Assembly: GCF_019649055.1 (NCBI RefSeq)
Contig: NW_026570368.1
Location: forward strand, 1 to 64,000
DNA from: Paramacrobiotus metropolitanus
Lineage: Eukaryota > Tardigrada > Eutardigrada > Parachela > Macrobiotidae
Length of the DNA: 64,000 nt
Direction of reading: 5' to 3'
This document shows positions 29,501-43,600 of the stretch, piece after piece (position 1 is the first letter of the stretch; each line of letters opens with the position of its first letter). A model generated the notes under the pieces. It did no database searches. It was not told the DNA's origin and saw only the letters and a program-made list of their open reading frames with translations. Position numbers and translations under genes: made by a program.

Positions 29501-31749
29501 CCCGCTTCCCGAGCCCTTTGTTCGCTGATAAGACTTTTAATTATAAAAAGAAAACATGTTTTAGAAGTCATCAGTCAGGGCGAGCCGGAAGGGAATTACT
29601 ATGATGATTTCTTTGGCGAGAATTATCACCTATCCGATATGGCTAAGACAGCGGGGCTTACGACGGAGCGTGCCCGCAGTATTCTCCTGTCCAGTCCAGG
29701 ATTTCAGCTGTGTGATACTCCAGGACCTAGCGTTCCCACGTCACAACCAGTCTGGGCGCCAGGGCGTCAGCGCTATCCATATATATGGGATATTTCGTAC
29801 CACAGGTAAAACTGGATAACCTTTTTTTTGTGTTGCTGTCCTAGTTTCGTCTGCTTAACACCTGGCGACACCGGCAGCTTGTATATTGCAACAGAACGTT
29901 ACTTGATTTTTACTGCACGATCGTGCTGTTAAAACCGGCGACATCGACACGGTCGTCGCAAAGGAAGAAAACGGGTAAATTCGGTGCGCGGAAATGGGGC
30001 TGAGCGCAGGGTAGCGCAACTGAAACCATTAAAAGGATAGAGAAGTGTCTTTCCGAGCCATTTTTCTACGTTTTCTTGGAGTACCGGGCTATTTTAAAAT
30101 GGCGAACCAGGCGCGCGGTCGTGTCCCTTCCCCCTTCACTGAGCTCGAAACGGCGCTGGTCATTGGTAGCCCTACTTTTGCGATGCCGGCAATCACCAGT
30201 GGGACACCGGGTGACACCGTTATCGCTTGGATTTTACCCTTGCCCATAGCTGTCGACCGATGTATACAGGCAGAGCAATCAGTAGGAGGTACGATAGACA
30301 GCGTCTGCTCTTTATCATGTCCATCAAGTGCGCTGCCTGTATAAATGCACTAGTAGGCAACAGTAGCGGACGCCCCCAACCAGACTGCATTTACAGGTGT
30401 GCCAACCGTATGTGTATTCACGGTAGGTCGTCTGTGACCGGCAAAAATGTACGGGGGGACAAGGGGGACATTTTTGCCGGTCACAACGTTCATCAGTTCA
30501 AGTACGGAAGATACCGGAAGACAGACAGCATAGCATACCTCGTAGAAATTTAACAAAACTTGAAACCGCGGTCTAAACCGGGTGTCTACACGCCTTTTCC
30601 CTTTTGGGTGTGGGCGAAACTATTCTATCATTTATGCTGCTCGTTAACCCATCAGTCATGACTACCGGATGTCTATTACTGCAACAGGTGTCTAGCGTTA
30701 AATGTGATTCCAATTTCCAATACGAAAAATTACTGTTTATTTTTTATTTTCGAACAACAGGTGCCTGATGTGCTGTCCAGCATTCAAAGCAACACACTCC
30801 GCCACTGTTGCTAACCCCGAAAGCTCTATGGACCAGCAGGAGCGCCCGGCCTTACCAGATTTGTCTGCGTCACGGCGCCGAAGTCAAACCACACGAATAT
30901 CGGAGCCCAAAGACAGCAATTCTTTGCACGACTCGGATTGTCAGAACGGTAGGCGTACCTTGGCGGTTAGGTGCACGTGCTGGCGTTCCTAACCTGCTAG
31001 AGTATAAACAAGGTTCATAAAGTAAAATTATGATTCCCATCGATAACGCCTGTACATTACGCGTGTGAAAAAACTCGTGAAACGCAGATCAACTGTACTG
31101 GGTAGTGGGTACTATTACAATAACGAAATGATTTCTTTCTCTGCTGGTTCAAAGAATCGTTCTGAACTCTTGCTGATGTTTTTGTCGCAGAAGTGTTTAT
31201 AATAATAATTGTAATTAAGGTAAGCGTCACAAGTGAACCGGCTGCTTGAGCTTAATTGCACTTGGTTTTACAGCGTTGCCAGCTCCAGTAGTGACTCGAG
31301 TACAGCAGGGCGAAAAAGAGGCGCAGAAAACCAGTTATCTCATTTCGGAGTCTGTCGAAGACCGTGCAGCGGATGTAGTGATAGATCCCACTGGACACCG
31401 GCGTACCATGGTAACCACAGATGCCGTAAACGAGCAATATTCTGCTGCTGCTTCCAGCGACCACATCATCCGTCCAGCAGATATCCAGGAGCCGCTTTCA
31501 CCCGTTCAAGCCGGGGCAGACACCACTTCTAATCATCGGCATACCGGCGCTGACAGCGAGCCAAGCGCTAAAACGATAGGCTCTTCAAGAAAATCCGTCT
31601 TGCAAGCGCGTGATATGGAAACGAACAAGAATAACAGCCGGTACCGGAAACTGCAGTCCATAATTCGGGAACTGCGCGCGCAAGGATTTCCATATGAAGC
31701 AATCATGCAGCAACTCGATAAATGCTTTATGTCCGAAGGCATGCCATAG
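26558..31749 (+). CDS. Six-exon protein with an array of helix-turn-helix units
   Basis: Exons 26558-27737, 28130-28414, 28518-29003, 29565-29805, 30761-30948 and 31274-31749 all join in phase through GT-AG introns and total 2,856 bases (951 residues plus stop). Residues about 1-200 hold four helix-turn-helix repeats, each about 40 residues: CTLKQIAERAGVRPSTLRRF, KYTAERIAMQLNITVTTVRK, YSMADIVREIDVESNAAYA, HSRQHIQKKFGLTEKTVRS. A fifth lies in exon 4 (HLSDMAKTAGLTTERARSIL), and a last basic helix closes the protein (YRKLQSIIRELRAQGF). The rest is Ser/Glu-rich and probably disordered. It looks like a DNA-binding nuclear protein or domesticated transposase relative; no named family recognised. 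The first ATG in frame is chosen; the frame is open slightly upstream. Confidence 0.72.
30433..30485. other. Perfect 18-bp hairpin in intron 4 of the HTH-array gene
   Basis: TGTGACCGGCAAAAATGT (30433-30450) is repeated exactly as its reverse complement at 30468-30485, around a G-rich 17-base loop. Could form a stable hairpin in RNA or mark a small foldback element. Confidence 0.65.
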
Positions 31750-32405
31750 TTTAAGCGTACGGCGCTTTTGCGTTAAAAAGTATGGCCATTTATAATCAGC
31801 GAAATTTTTTCGAATGTTTAGGAATTTGTAGTGGGTTACATTAATTTCTTTTGTCTACAAGAAGCTAATATTATTTTTCCTCTTTCATAACGTGATGACG
31901 GCCGTTTTTGTGAAACAATAATTATGTAGTAACTGTTTGGCTTAAGACGCTCCTCGTATCGCAATTCTGCCGCTATGATCACGAACGCTTTTCTGCCGCT
32001 GCGATCACGAACACCATATTAAACGTCTTCTCATGTACACTGAAATATGTGGCATATGTGACATGCCCAGCACGCAATGCAGCCACATCAGCTTATTCTC
32101 CTTGTCATCGTACCGTTGTATGAGCATTGTCTTTTTTTAAATTAACAGTTTACTACAGCACACAAAATAACTCTGAGTATTTTCGTAGACCATCGCAACA
32201 TGAAAGTTAAATGCGATATTACAAAAATTGAAAAATAAGAATAAATTTATCCAAGAAAAGAGTCGTGCGCAAGAGAAATTAGAAATGATTTAGTAAAGAA
32301 AATTATTTTTATTCTTTGAACAGCGTCTGCAACTCTTCAGTTCACCGGCCGGAGTTCAGCCACCGGACTGTATCGACCGACCGTTTTCAGTGCCTTATGG
32401 TGACC
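31750..32405. other. Intergenic, nothing recognised
   Basis: No gene, RNA or clear repeat seen apart from A+T-rich sequence and a repeated CTGCCG(C)T(A/G)(T/C)GATCACGAAC word at about 31967-32010. Confidence 0.4.
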
Positions 32406-32409
32406 GGTT

Positions 32410-33071
32410 ATAAGCGTTTTGGACGAATTCCGATATGACGGACAAAGAAAACTTGTTTAATTTTCTCAAATCCAAACAGCGCGCAGTAACGAAACTGCAC
32501 ACATTTTCAGAAAATTGATCGGACGAACGCGGATCACAGGTCTGGTATCTTTTCAGGATCTACAAAAATGGACCCAAGTCAATATACTGCTGGTATGGAA
32601 CCACTTCCCGAATTAAATGCCCTGCCAACAGTATTTCAACCAACGCGTGATACGGAAGACCTTCAAAGCTAGGCAGAAGGACTAATGCAGGATACCATTT
32701 CCGCGGACTATCAGGTTGAGCGCGCAGTAGCGCCTGTGCATTGGGTGGACGTATCTGAGTATCGGCACTCTGCCGATCATACGAGTTATTTGGCCATTTA
32801 ACCATCGGTGTTTTGCAGTGGTGGATCGTTCCGTTTTCAACACGCACGAAATGCTGCGTCGAGCACCCAAAATCAATTATTAGTCGCACTGAACCGTCCT
32901 TTCGATATCGACGACATTACCGTGCTGCAGAAATCCGTCCATTTCCACATCGACACCATTCCAGGCGTCAACTCGTCCGCCGGCAGCTCTATAAAGATAC
33001 ATTGTCACTTGTCTGCTTGATGGACAAAATAAAAGCCCTTGGAAATAGTTTTGATGTTTTCGCAGTTTCAC
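32410..33071 (-). pseudogene. F-box-like family fragment: N-terminal domain joined to C-terminal exon
   Basis: Reads VDVEMDGFLQHGNVVDIE, then in another frame RLIIDFGCSTQHFVRVENG and PRKWYPALVLLPSFEGLP, each matching the 45.4-47.7 kb gene (VDVDVDGLQQHGHVIGLK, RLIVDFECPGQ, WIWYPAKLL). A further block down to 32410 (YQTCDPRSSDQFS, LDLRKLNKFSL) matches the family's last exon. The F-box middle is missing and one frame change lies at about 32880-32890, so this is a shortened pseudogene. Confidence 0.6.
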
Positions 33072-33349
33072 GATCTAAACGGACAAAATAAAGGCTTACA
33101 ACTTATACTGCAAATTAAATTAGGTCGCTAAATTATCAACTCCACCGTTATCGAATATTGTACTTCAATGAGCGTTCTAATCAACAGTTTAGTTGATAAG
33201 ATAAGGGACAGTAAACACCGTCTAGAGAACCAACCGATCATGCTTGCCAATTCGGATTATAGCTCTTATACGAGTACGTGTTATGAGTATGCATCTACCA
33301 GTTTACGCTGATGTAACCCTGTCGGCTGCCATTAACGTTAGCTTAAATT

Positions 33350-34910
33350 CCTTCAATGCGTATTCGGTACCCTGCACCTGATCAGCCGTGGAAATGGTAT
33401 CCAGCCAAACTCGTTATGGATCGCTTGGAAGGTCTGAAGACCTTTGGGGCAGTGGAGGTGGCGCGTGCCAGTCACCTGCTTCGCGAACTGCTTCCACGCT
33501 ATCAGATTCGACGATCGCCCTCGACTACGGATGTACAGGCTCGAATCCTCCGTCCGGGGCATTTTTTCATTACGCTGAACAGTTTGTGAGACCGGTATCT
33601 AGCGGTGATGATGAATAAGTCCATTACCTCGCGCCGAAAACCCGAAGTACACCAACAATGCCTACTGATCCAATATCTCCCCTACATGCAAAGACGCCGT
33701 GACAACTACACAATACACAAAAATGAGGTAATGCGGCAAGCATACGTAAAAGAAATGCTTTCGTTAATTCAGATTTTGCGTAAAGAACGGTCATCGGCTT
33801 TGTGGTACAATTTCACTTTGGATGGCTTGAAGAACCGACAGCTGACTGAAGCCGTCTTTTTAGTTTTAAAAAAATTTTATTCGAATGTTATTTGATTGAA
33901 CTCTTAAAATGGTTACTTTCTTTCTTTCTGAAATAAACTACTTGTAGGCAACCGCCGTTAAATTTAGCCAGACAGACGCGGGCGCTAAAAATGAAGTGGA
34001 CATAGATGCTTTTCCGGGCAGCGAGCGCGGTTTAATACTGCACGTTGTGGTTTTGACGGAAGTCTTCCAGTCACTGGATTCCATCCATCAGCAGACATGT
34101 CGGGGCGTCTGTCGACTGTGGGAGGATTAAAATTTTCCGCAAGTTGCTCGGCAAGTTTGTGTAGCTATGCCGCCACCGGTTTCATATTTGGAAACCTACC
34201 GTTGTATCCTGAAGCAAGTTACCAGCGCCACACGGACAATCTGTCTGCGGTACCATGAATACAATCAGGAGAAAGCCTACACCCGACTGGACAGTGATAC
34301 ACCGGCCGGACAAATGATGCAGTATATCAAAAGAGTCTTGCAAACTTTTGGCGTCCACATTAATCGTTTGGTGTTATAACGGCGCTCGTTGCAGATGCCG
34401 CAACAGACGTATTCGCTGGCGGAAAATATTAACGACATTGCGAACTTATACTCGGGTCTGGCATCATGTTGTAACCGGATTATTTGGCAAAAATATTGCC
34501 TGAGCTACTCAAGTGTTTCGTTTGAGTTTTCTCGCGCTGTTATCAGCCTAAATCACCTTAATGCTGCACAGCTATGGGAAATTTTTGAAGCGCATTTAGA
34601 CACCACCGTTAAGCCGGAAGATCTGCCGAGCATATCGCGGTTGGTAACGGATACAATGGTATCCTGCATTAGGCAGTTAAACCAGATAAAAAGATGTATT
34701 ATCCAGGTAAACGCTTCTTTAGTGATACGTAAATTTTTCTGTATGTTCATGTCCACAGTGTGATCGGTTCTCTTCAGATTCTCGAAAAATGCCAATGTGG
34801 TGATCCGCGTTCATCGGCCCATTATTGAATTATTCCAATATCACGTGGACGCTGGACAACCTGGGCAGTTTAGATATCACGAAGCTGAACAAAATCTCCT
34901 TAAAAGGTGT
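33350..34910 (+). pseudogene. F-box-like family pseudogene, C-terminal two thirds
   Basis: Opens with PWKWYPAKLVMDRLEGL and LLRELLPRYQIRR, continues through a helical segment (33605-33895), an F-box-like stretch (TEVFQSLDSIHQQTCRGVCRLW, about 34058-34125; last part VCRLW) and the leucine-rich tail (CNRIIWQKYCLSYSS, AVISLNHLNAAQLWEIFE). The C-terminal exon (CQCGDPRSS, WTLDNLGSLDITKLN) follows to about 34910. In-frame stops after VCRLWED and after HINRLVL show decay. It lies head to head with the - strand fragment at 32.4-33.1 kb. Confidence 0.65.
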
Positions 34911-37650
34911 ATCACTTTGTATCCCAGGCAACGATAACAAATGTATCCGCGGAAGCGTAGATGCGTAAGAAGAATTATCCGAGGAGACTTTTCAGAAGAA
35001 ATTGACAGCCCGAGAACGGATTCCATGAAAGAGTAGAGTGGTATTGGTGCTGCTGCTGTGAAAGCTAGCCGTGCCCGTGCACTTCTTAATGTAGACAATT
35101 GCTATTATGCCAGATGCTTGAAAGAATCCCTGTTTTGTGGTCCTTTGAGTTTTTGTTATTTCGCGCATTTTCCTATAATATTATCTTCAGTGATATCTCT
35201 TAGCGAGCATGGTTGTGCTGTGTTCACCGGTTTATGCGCATTTTAATTTGTAAACATCTTGGATCTTCCGGCGAATAGGTATAGTATAATTGCGGTGAAG
35301 ACACCGTAAGGAAACAACACAACATTCTCGCGGTTCTGGTGTTCCTGCAAGTTGTTGCTTTGCTTCGCGATAAGTATACAAAAACTATCCTTGAGAGTCC
35401 TGGAACAGTGATAATATTCAGGTGCGTTTTGCAGTGTAGTTCATGCGGTGCCTGCTAATACACAGAACTTGTAGGACCTTAGAAATTTTATAGTGCACTC
35501 ACTGGCCACTGAGTAAGCCGTCAGTGTATGTACATACTCGTTTAACTGTGCTGTGTACTACACCAGACTTCGATAATTGAGGTTTCATCTAGATATCAAA
35601 CCTTGCAATTAACAGGTAACCTTTACGCATTTAGCTGGCGAAAAACCACTGGCAAACGTCAGGTCGACTGATATAATTTTCTTGAGTTCGAGTCGAATGG
35701 AAAACTCAGGACTGAATGTCAGAGCAGGAATAAATGTTGTACTTTTGGACGCTCTTTGCCGCATTCCAAAGCTCTGTTGTACCGCATCCGGGCCGGGTCG
35801 AGTAAACGACAGCCCCGTCACACATGCTCGAACCTGGCCTCCCCGCCGAACCGGGTCGACCCAACAGAGGCACACTGTCCTGTCGTCGCAGTCTTCGTGC
35901 TCATTGGTCTACATGTATGTGAAACAAATCTTCGTTACTGAATCTCCCCATCATAACTAACCAACTGATACCCCTTCGTTTTGTTAATAACTTCAGGTGG
36001 TGCCTTCCGTTTAAACGTCGGTAGTCGTACCCCGACATTTAAATACGGTCGCTAATCGTATGGTTTCGTTTATACCGCAGCGTTCTTAATAATCGCAGTG
36101 CGCACCCATGGGTCTGAGCTTACAATGATACCTGTTAACTTAATACAATATTCTGACTTACTGGGTTGTTTTAAAAAATAAAACCTCTTTCGCACTACCT
36201 TGACCAGAGGAAACCTTATACGCACCCTTGGTAAATTTTGGCATGGATAGGGTCAGCCAAAAACGAGAGTCACTCAGTTTAAGTACGAGTATGTAATATG
36301 CGCGGCGATCGAATTTGCGCTAGTAGTGACTCAACGACCCCGGGGCAGACGCCGACAGACAAGTCATAAATGCTTGATGGAAATCGCTCAATGTAGGTAG
36401 ATAATTGCATTTAACATCTCAGTGTGCGAGTATCTTATCACCCTCCTTTTGTGTGCTCGTGGATAACTGATAAGTCAGCTACTCTTCCGTCAAGAAATTA
36501 AAGTGGATGGTCGACTGTAGGCTTCCCTTCTTGTGATACTGCTTCCCTTCATGTGATACTCTGGCTTTCACAGGCACTTCATTTTTTGCTTGGATATAGT
36601 AAAATAATAATATTTTAATTTTGATGCTGGGTATATATGTAAATATTTGTTTACGCTGTTGGCTTGTATCGGGATGCAGAAGCTTTTGTCTCCGCAAATA
36701 CTCGTACATTTTGCACTGTTTGCGCTTCAAATGTTTATATTAAGTACTGTCGCCTGGGAGCAGTTTCAAATATTTAACTGACCAGAATTAATCTAGTAAG
36801 ACCAATCATTTCACAATATAATAGAAAAATTCATGGAAAGTAATTTCGGAATCGTGTTAGCTAGATAATACTTATAATTTAATTGCAGTGCTTTGCCCTT
36901 CCGAACCAAGTTAGATGAGACGTATTGGGTATTCAATAATGCGGCATACTTAGTAATATCGACATTGACCCAACTGCTGCGATATTCAATGGCGGCACAT
37001 TTACATAAATGTGTTTGCCATGTCACCTTAGTAATTATGATGGCCGTGAGATGTAATTACAAGTTCATATGGATCCGCACCGGCAATCCGCCACTCTTCC
37101 CGGCAGACGAAAGAAACAATAATAGATATCATATGGCAGCACGCAATTATATCGGCTCCGGGTTCCTTTCCAAGCGTTTACCGTTCGTCGTGATGGATAA
37201 TTGTATCTCAACATGCGGCCGTTCAAACATATCCGGATATGACAGACAAAATCAAGATCACCTTGAAGATTAAATTTTCGGCCTGGGAATTTAAATAACA
37301 CGAACAATTTTAGTTATTTCTTCCCTGTTCAAATTTCCAACTGGTTTATGTGGTTTCTATTAGCGCGTGTCTGTTATGGTACGAGAACTTGTAACTGCCA
37401 AATAAACAACCTCAATTCATAAAATGATTGTTCTGGAGCGCAGCGTAATTATAAAGCCATATGAATGCTAATACTGCGGAAATGCCCTGCAGTATGCGTT
37501 CCGTTAGGGCTTCAAGCGACTCCGAGATGTGGAGTTCCGGATTGAATATCAACTCTTGGTGGAGACGAGTGTTTCTTATTCCGCTGTTGACACGTCAGTT
37601 TTCTCGCAGATGTTTAACCTCTGGAAGTCAGATGTAGCTACAGCATCTGT
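34911..37650. other. Gene-poor stretch before the guanylyl cyclase
   Basis: No convincing gene. The 126-codon frame at 36893-37273 has no recognised domain and antisense frames of similar size overlap it. A short duplicated word (CTTCCCTTC.TGTGATACT) lies at 36520-36560. Confidence 0.4.
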
Positions 37651-37652
37651 GT

Positions 37653-40600
37653 TTGCTGTTTATGCGCGCCACCATGAATGTCTCGCAGTCCATATTGAAT
37701 TCCACAGCGGTGTGCAGTGTGGTTAATCTGGAAATCATCACACTGGCATTTCTATATCCGGTCAATCTGGGATCCATGCCATACGTTGGGCCGGCTTATC
37801 GCATGGCACTGGAAACCATCCGGCAGTCGTATCCCCGCTTGAACATCACGCAGACGATCATTTCCGATAAGAAATACAACGAGTGCACTGCCTTTGCAAC
37901 CGATGTTGTGTATCTTACCGCGGAGCATCTTAACGCGCAGCTTGCTCCTGGGAAACACCGTGACAAATGTTCTGCCAGTGTAATGCTTTTTAGCGGTAAG
38001 TGGCCATTTCAAAACTAAATCGTGTATTCGGAAGTTCAAAAATTGCTACTTGTTGATTATGTCATTCACGTCCTAGAGCAGTTATCGTCTGAGTTATGCA
38101 AAACTTTTCTGCAGGCTATAGAAATATTCTAATGAAATAACAGTTCTGCCTACTTCGAGTATTATTCATTTCTCTTAGGATGTGCCGAAATTCAAGAAAT
38201 TGTTCCCTACGCGACGCAACTGGACAAGCTGATAATAACAACGTGCGTAGCATCAATATTATATTGTACGGTTTTGTAGCACGGGAAAACACGGGATATG
38301 GCCCGGGTTTGGCTCGATTCTCAGCTTCAAAAACCGATTGAAATTTGTTAAAAAACTATTTTTTAAGTCGTTTTTTAACACCCAGTTACTAGAGTAGGGA
38401 AGTCTTATTAAACTGCCTGAAAGAGTTCTTTTGGGATACAAGATTAAAAGTTAAAAAGGCTCAATAAACATCTAAGACTACGGACAGATTAAATTTCTGG
38501 GACTATAAGTCTAAACCCTTGTTTGCACGTTCATGCAGCAGCGACATTAAAATTATGGATGGTCATCACTATCTTGTGCTTGAATATTGGCAGTGGCCTA
38601 CCGAACACTGAATTACTTCTCACGTGTAATCACACTGTAATGTGATCCGATGTTTAATTCTTTACTTTAACCAAGGCTCAAACTCAAACTACTTTCAATA
38701 GTACGAGACAGTAACAAAGCATATGTAACTTTCGAAAAAAATTTATTAACATACTTAAAATGTAACCGAAGTAATAGAACATTTAACTAAAAAAAATGCA
38801 AAACTTTTCTGATAACTTAATGTACCTATGCATTTAAAAATGCGAAACGCTTCCATTTTCCGTGTAACTGTGAGTCGGTGCCACCCTGGCTGTTGCTTTC
38901 CGCTGTGTGGTGATCATATTATGTCCATTATGGTACGTACCTACGTACTCGTACGGTACATCGTGATCGCGAAGCACTCGTTTTCTGCTTATTATCACCG
39001 GACATTAGACATGCGTACGATCGTAATTTTGGCTAAGCAACTGCTTGGTAACATTTTTATCTGATCTTTATTACTGTCCGTAGTGTCGCAACTAACCCAA
39101 CTCTCCGTAAGAAAACAATAACACCCACATGGATCGGAACAACGTGCAATTCCTTCCAAGTTTTTCTGAGTATGGTGTTCCGTATAGCGCAAAAGTTTAA
39201 CTGGACGTCCGTGGCCATTGTAGCCGATCTCAGTGCCAATCCGGCTTATAAGCAGTTGTCCGGAGATTCGGCTAATATTCTAAATACAAATGGCCGCCAA
39301 GGTTATCAGGAATCATACAGTTCCACGATTATTACCAATGCCGAGCGGACTGCTATGCTTCGCCGGCTGAATGATCGAGCTCGAGGTGCTAATGCGTGTA
39401 CTAACCTAGTATAACATGAGCTACGTAGTGTTATTATGAATAGAAGCAGTGGTTGAATCGTATTAGAGTCCTCTGGTTGCAGTCTACGTGTACTATGGCG
39501 ATTTCGGTGAATTTCGGCGGTTGTTATTGGCGGCATCAAATCTCAGCATGACCAATGGCGAGCATGTAAGCAGCTAGTTACAGGATAATTTTTTCCTGGT
39601 TAAATGTTTTATTACACCAGGCAGACAACGTGGTGTAGAGAAAACGGTCTACAATCATAAATTCACATGTTTTTAATACGGTATCTGTGGCAATCAGTTA
39701 CTGCTCTGCTATAAAAATTAATATACTATTAAATGGAGCGGGTTTTTCTGTATATAGCGATATTTTCCCGGCGCTCATACGAATATTCCACAGAAAGACG
39801 TTAACTTGTTAAGCACAACTTAATCGGTAGCTGTTGTTAATTCTGAAACAAGTACAGATATTCTTTACTTCATTACCAATAAAAATGTGGTCAAGTTGTT
39901 CTACTAGGTCTACATACCTATGGCAGGATTTAGAAAAAGCAGAGAACCCGGTTATTATTCATGGGACAAGGGCGACAGTGACGACGAGGTACAGCATGGT
40001 TTATTTTTTTATAGATTCTTAAAATTGCTACGCGCTAAACGCGTTGTTAAAATTCAGTATTATTCACTCTGCCAGTCCTTGATAATGTGTCCTGACACCT
40101 AACACGAAAACGACAAATTCGTTTTACACTATAAGTGAAATTAATACTAATTTACTTAATAAAATATAGAAGGAAAAAGCAGGCTACTCGAACCATTCCC
40201 CTGTTCTTCTGCCGTCAGCCGGCTGGCGTTTTACGTTGTGGCTAAACATGGTGCTTATATACCGCGCCTGATTTAACCATATGTACTGTCGTAACGTCAC
40301 ACTCCAGCCGGGTGACGGTAGCAGTGGCGTGAATTGGTTCGACTTTCATGGTTCTCCCCCCTATAATATGGAGTTAGTACTTCTGTAATACTGGATAATT
40401 GAAGTTAAGGTTAATACTTACTACTCATCATCAGTACATTCTTGATATCACATACCCTAACAAAATCCATATTCGGAAATGCAGATTGTTAAGCAAGCTT
40501 ATCGTTCCGTTCTGCTGATGGAATTCAACGAAGCAGTTTACGGGAAAACCAACGGATCAAGAAATTTCTCCCAGGAAATGATTCAAGGATCCAGGGAAAT

Positions 40601-43600
40601 GTTCAATTACACGTACAAGCCTTTCGAGCGGGTGAAGATAATTGAGGACGAAGAAATCAGCACCTCAATTAGCAGCTCACATTACTGAATAATCAGCATA
40701 CCGCATGTTCTCTTTCAGGTGACCCCACATCCGGCAGCCACGTATGAGACGATGCTGATTCTCGCACAGGTATTGCAGTTTATGACGAAGCAAAATTGTA
40801 TTCCGAGTAGATAACTCATTCTTACCATGCTACCAATGCTGATCTGCGTCATACTCAGTCATTGGCATTTCCACTTGATACGCAACATTTGCAAGGAAAG
40901 GAAATTACCATAGGTAATGGAAGAATTGCGCTCGACCGGAAATCAAGAAGTGTGGTCGTCTGGGAGAAAATTAGCCAAGCAGTTCTGGAATCGCACTTTC
41001 ACGACTGAGATTGGAGATGTTTGGATTGATGAGGTTGGCGAGCGTTTGCCGGTAATGAGTCTGACCCAGCTGGAGTGGAATTCGACGCGTGTCCGAGTAA
41101 GTAAAAGGTCTAATTTTTCACATATTTTGATAGATAGTTATTTATTCACAGAACAATTGATTTATGCGTAGACGCTATATGTCCTAAAAGTTCCCGAGTT
41201 TACTCTCGTGGAAACGGGCGAAGAACCCCGCTGGTTAATTCCATGGCCGCCACCGAATGAACCTCGGTGTGGATTCCGTGGAGACGCCCCGATTTGTCAT
41301 CCGAAAGGTGAATCTTGCGGAAATTCACGCTATGCGAAAAAAAAGACCGAGTTCTACACGAGTATTATATATTACGGGCCATGATGCAAATAATAATTAT
41401 TTTCATAGGTGCTCTGGAAACCATAATTGGAGCTAGCGTAGGTACCGCCACTGCCACCTTATTCTTCATATTTATTGCCGCGGTTTTTGTGAGGTATGTG
41501 ACTAAAGTACTGCATTTTTGTATTGAAAGTAAGTTTAACCGTTCCCGGACCGAAGGCTAATATCTATCGGTCTATGCTTCCACAATATACTAGTAATAAA
41601 CATGGTCAATAATTACAGACGTGCCGCGCACAACGCCTCCATTTCCGATGCGTGGCGGATCCGATACGAGCAACTACAACCGGTAAAACAGAATATTCCA
41701 CTAAAACGTTTTAGTAGTTATTATAAATCATAGAAGATCAAACCGCTATTAAATTTAGCTGGAAGATAAGGAAGATCGCGTGAGGATATACCTTAAGCGC
41801 AACCAAATGGTGTGGATAACACCGGTGTGTGCCGCCACCGCATCCGTTGCCGAAACTGCATTGCCGTTCCCCCATTTCAACAATCCTCTGTTGCCATTGC
41901 TAAAAACGGTAAATGCCGGTATCAGTTTATTCTTCTCATAACTCAGTCAGTGGTCCGTTTTTATGTGGAATAGATACTTGAAGTTGACCACGCGAATGTC
42001 TGTCGCTTCGCTGGATTGTGCTTTCTTGAAAAGTCGGTGTTGCTGGTTTCCGAGTACTGCCCGCGTGGCTCTGTGTTGGAACTTATGGCCAGGACCCATT
42101 TGGAGTTTGATTTGCAGGCGTCATTTTTGTTTGATTTACTCAAGGTAAAGGAAACAGGGATGTGAATGTAATGCGAAAACCATATCTTATGCAAATGTAA
42201 ATGTGAAGTATATAAATACCATATACCCTTATATGATAATACCATAACTGCATAGTATACTGCATTTTATTTTCTTGTACTTCTAAGTAGTAGATTTTTA
42301 TTTTTATACCATATCTACAGAGTATATTTTGTTTTTCTATACTTCTAAGTTTCTAAGTACTGTGATTTTAATTCTACAGGGCTTGCAAGCAATTCACCGG
42401 TCTGCCGTAAAGTTTCATGGATTTCTCAACATCCACTGCTGTTTACTGAATAAGCATTTTAGCCTAAAAATTGGGAAAACCGGTCATACGCAAATCCAGA
42501 CCGTATTAACACGCAACAGTACCATTCTCGAGCCTGCTAACCACCACAGTACGAGCAACCAAGCCGTCCACGAAGAAGGGCGAAAACATGACATGTTTAC
42601 AACTGGTCTTATCTTGTACCAAATCATTATCCAAGAGGAACCGTTGGATACACTAGGTCAGGGCAAAAACCACAGTTTTTATTAACCAGTTTAAATTAAA
42701 CTGGTTCAATTGATTGACCTGATTCTTGTGCAGAGTTTATGCATAAGCGCATCGCGGACCATTCTGAAAACAAATTCAGCAAACTGTTTCCGGTATTGGT
42801 CAAATGTTTATCAGCCAATCCGGAGGATAGACCGAGTGTGGGCCAGCTGCTGAAGTTTTGCTTTTTTGGCCTTGGAATGAAGGACAACGAGAACCTGGTC
42901 GAAAGGATCGTTCGCCGTTTGGAAAATTACACGGACGAGCTAGATCGACTGGTCGTCCTGCGCACCATGGCGTTGCTGGATGAGCGGAAGAAATGTGATG
43001 CTCTTTTAAGGGAAATGCTGCCCAGGTTTGCATAGTTTATCTACGCATCATTTTTTCACAATTCTGAAATGCTTGTGTTTAGCATCGTGATTGAGCAGCT
43101 GCGGAGAGGCATTGTACCGGATGCCGAAATGTTTCTTTCCTCCACAATAATGTTTACGTAAGAATCTTATTCCGCATTATTGCAAATCCGGCAACGATCG
43201 TAATATGTACGAATTTTCACAGCGAGATCGGAGGTTTTGCGAACATTCTGTATGCAGCGGATCCGAAAACTGTAATGTTGTTCCTAAATAATGTGAGTGG
43301 AAGATGATTTTCATAAAACAGGTACAAGGTTCCCTCCATACCAAATATTATGATTTTCGAGTAGGTGTACACTTCGTTCGATCGCATTGTGGCATCCTAT
43401 GACGTGTACAAAGTGGAAACAATCAAGGACTCTTATATGGTATGTAGTATCAAAAGTCACGATGGTCTGTTCAAGAAAATAAACGAACCACATCGAAAAT
43501 GCAACAGCGTGTTATTAGGTCGTCAGTGGGATACCCGTACGCAACGGAGATCTTCACGCGCAAGAAATTTGTGCGTTAGCCATGGAAATGTTGGGAGAAT

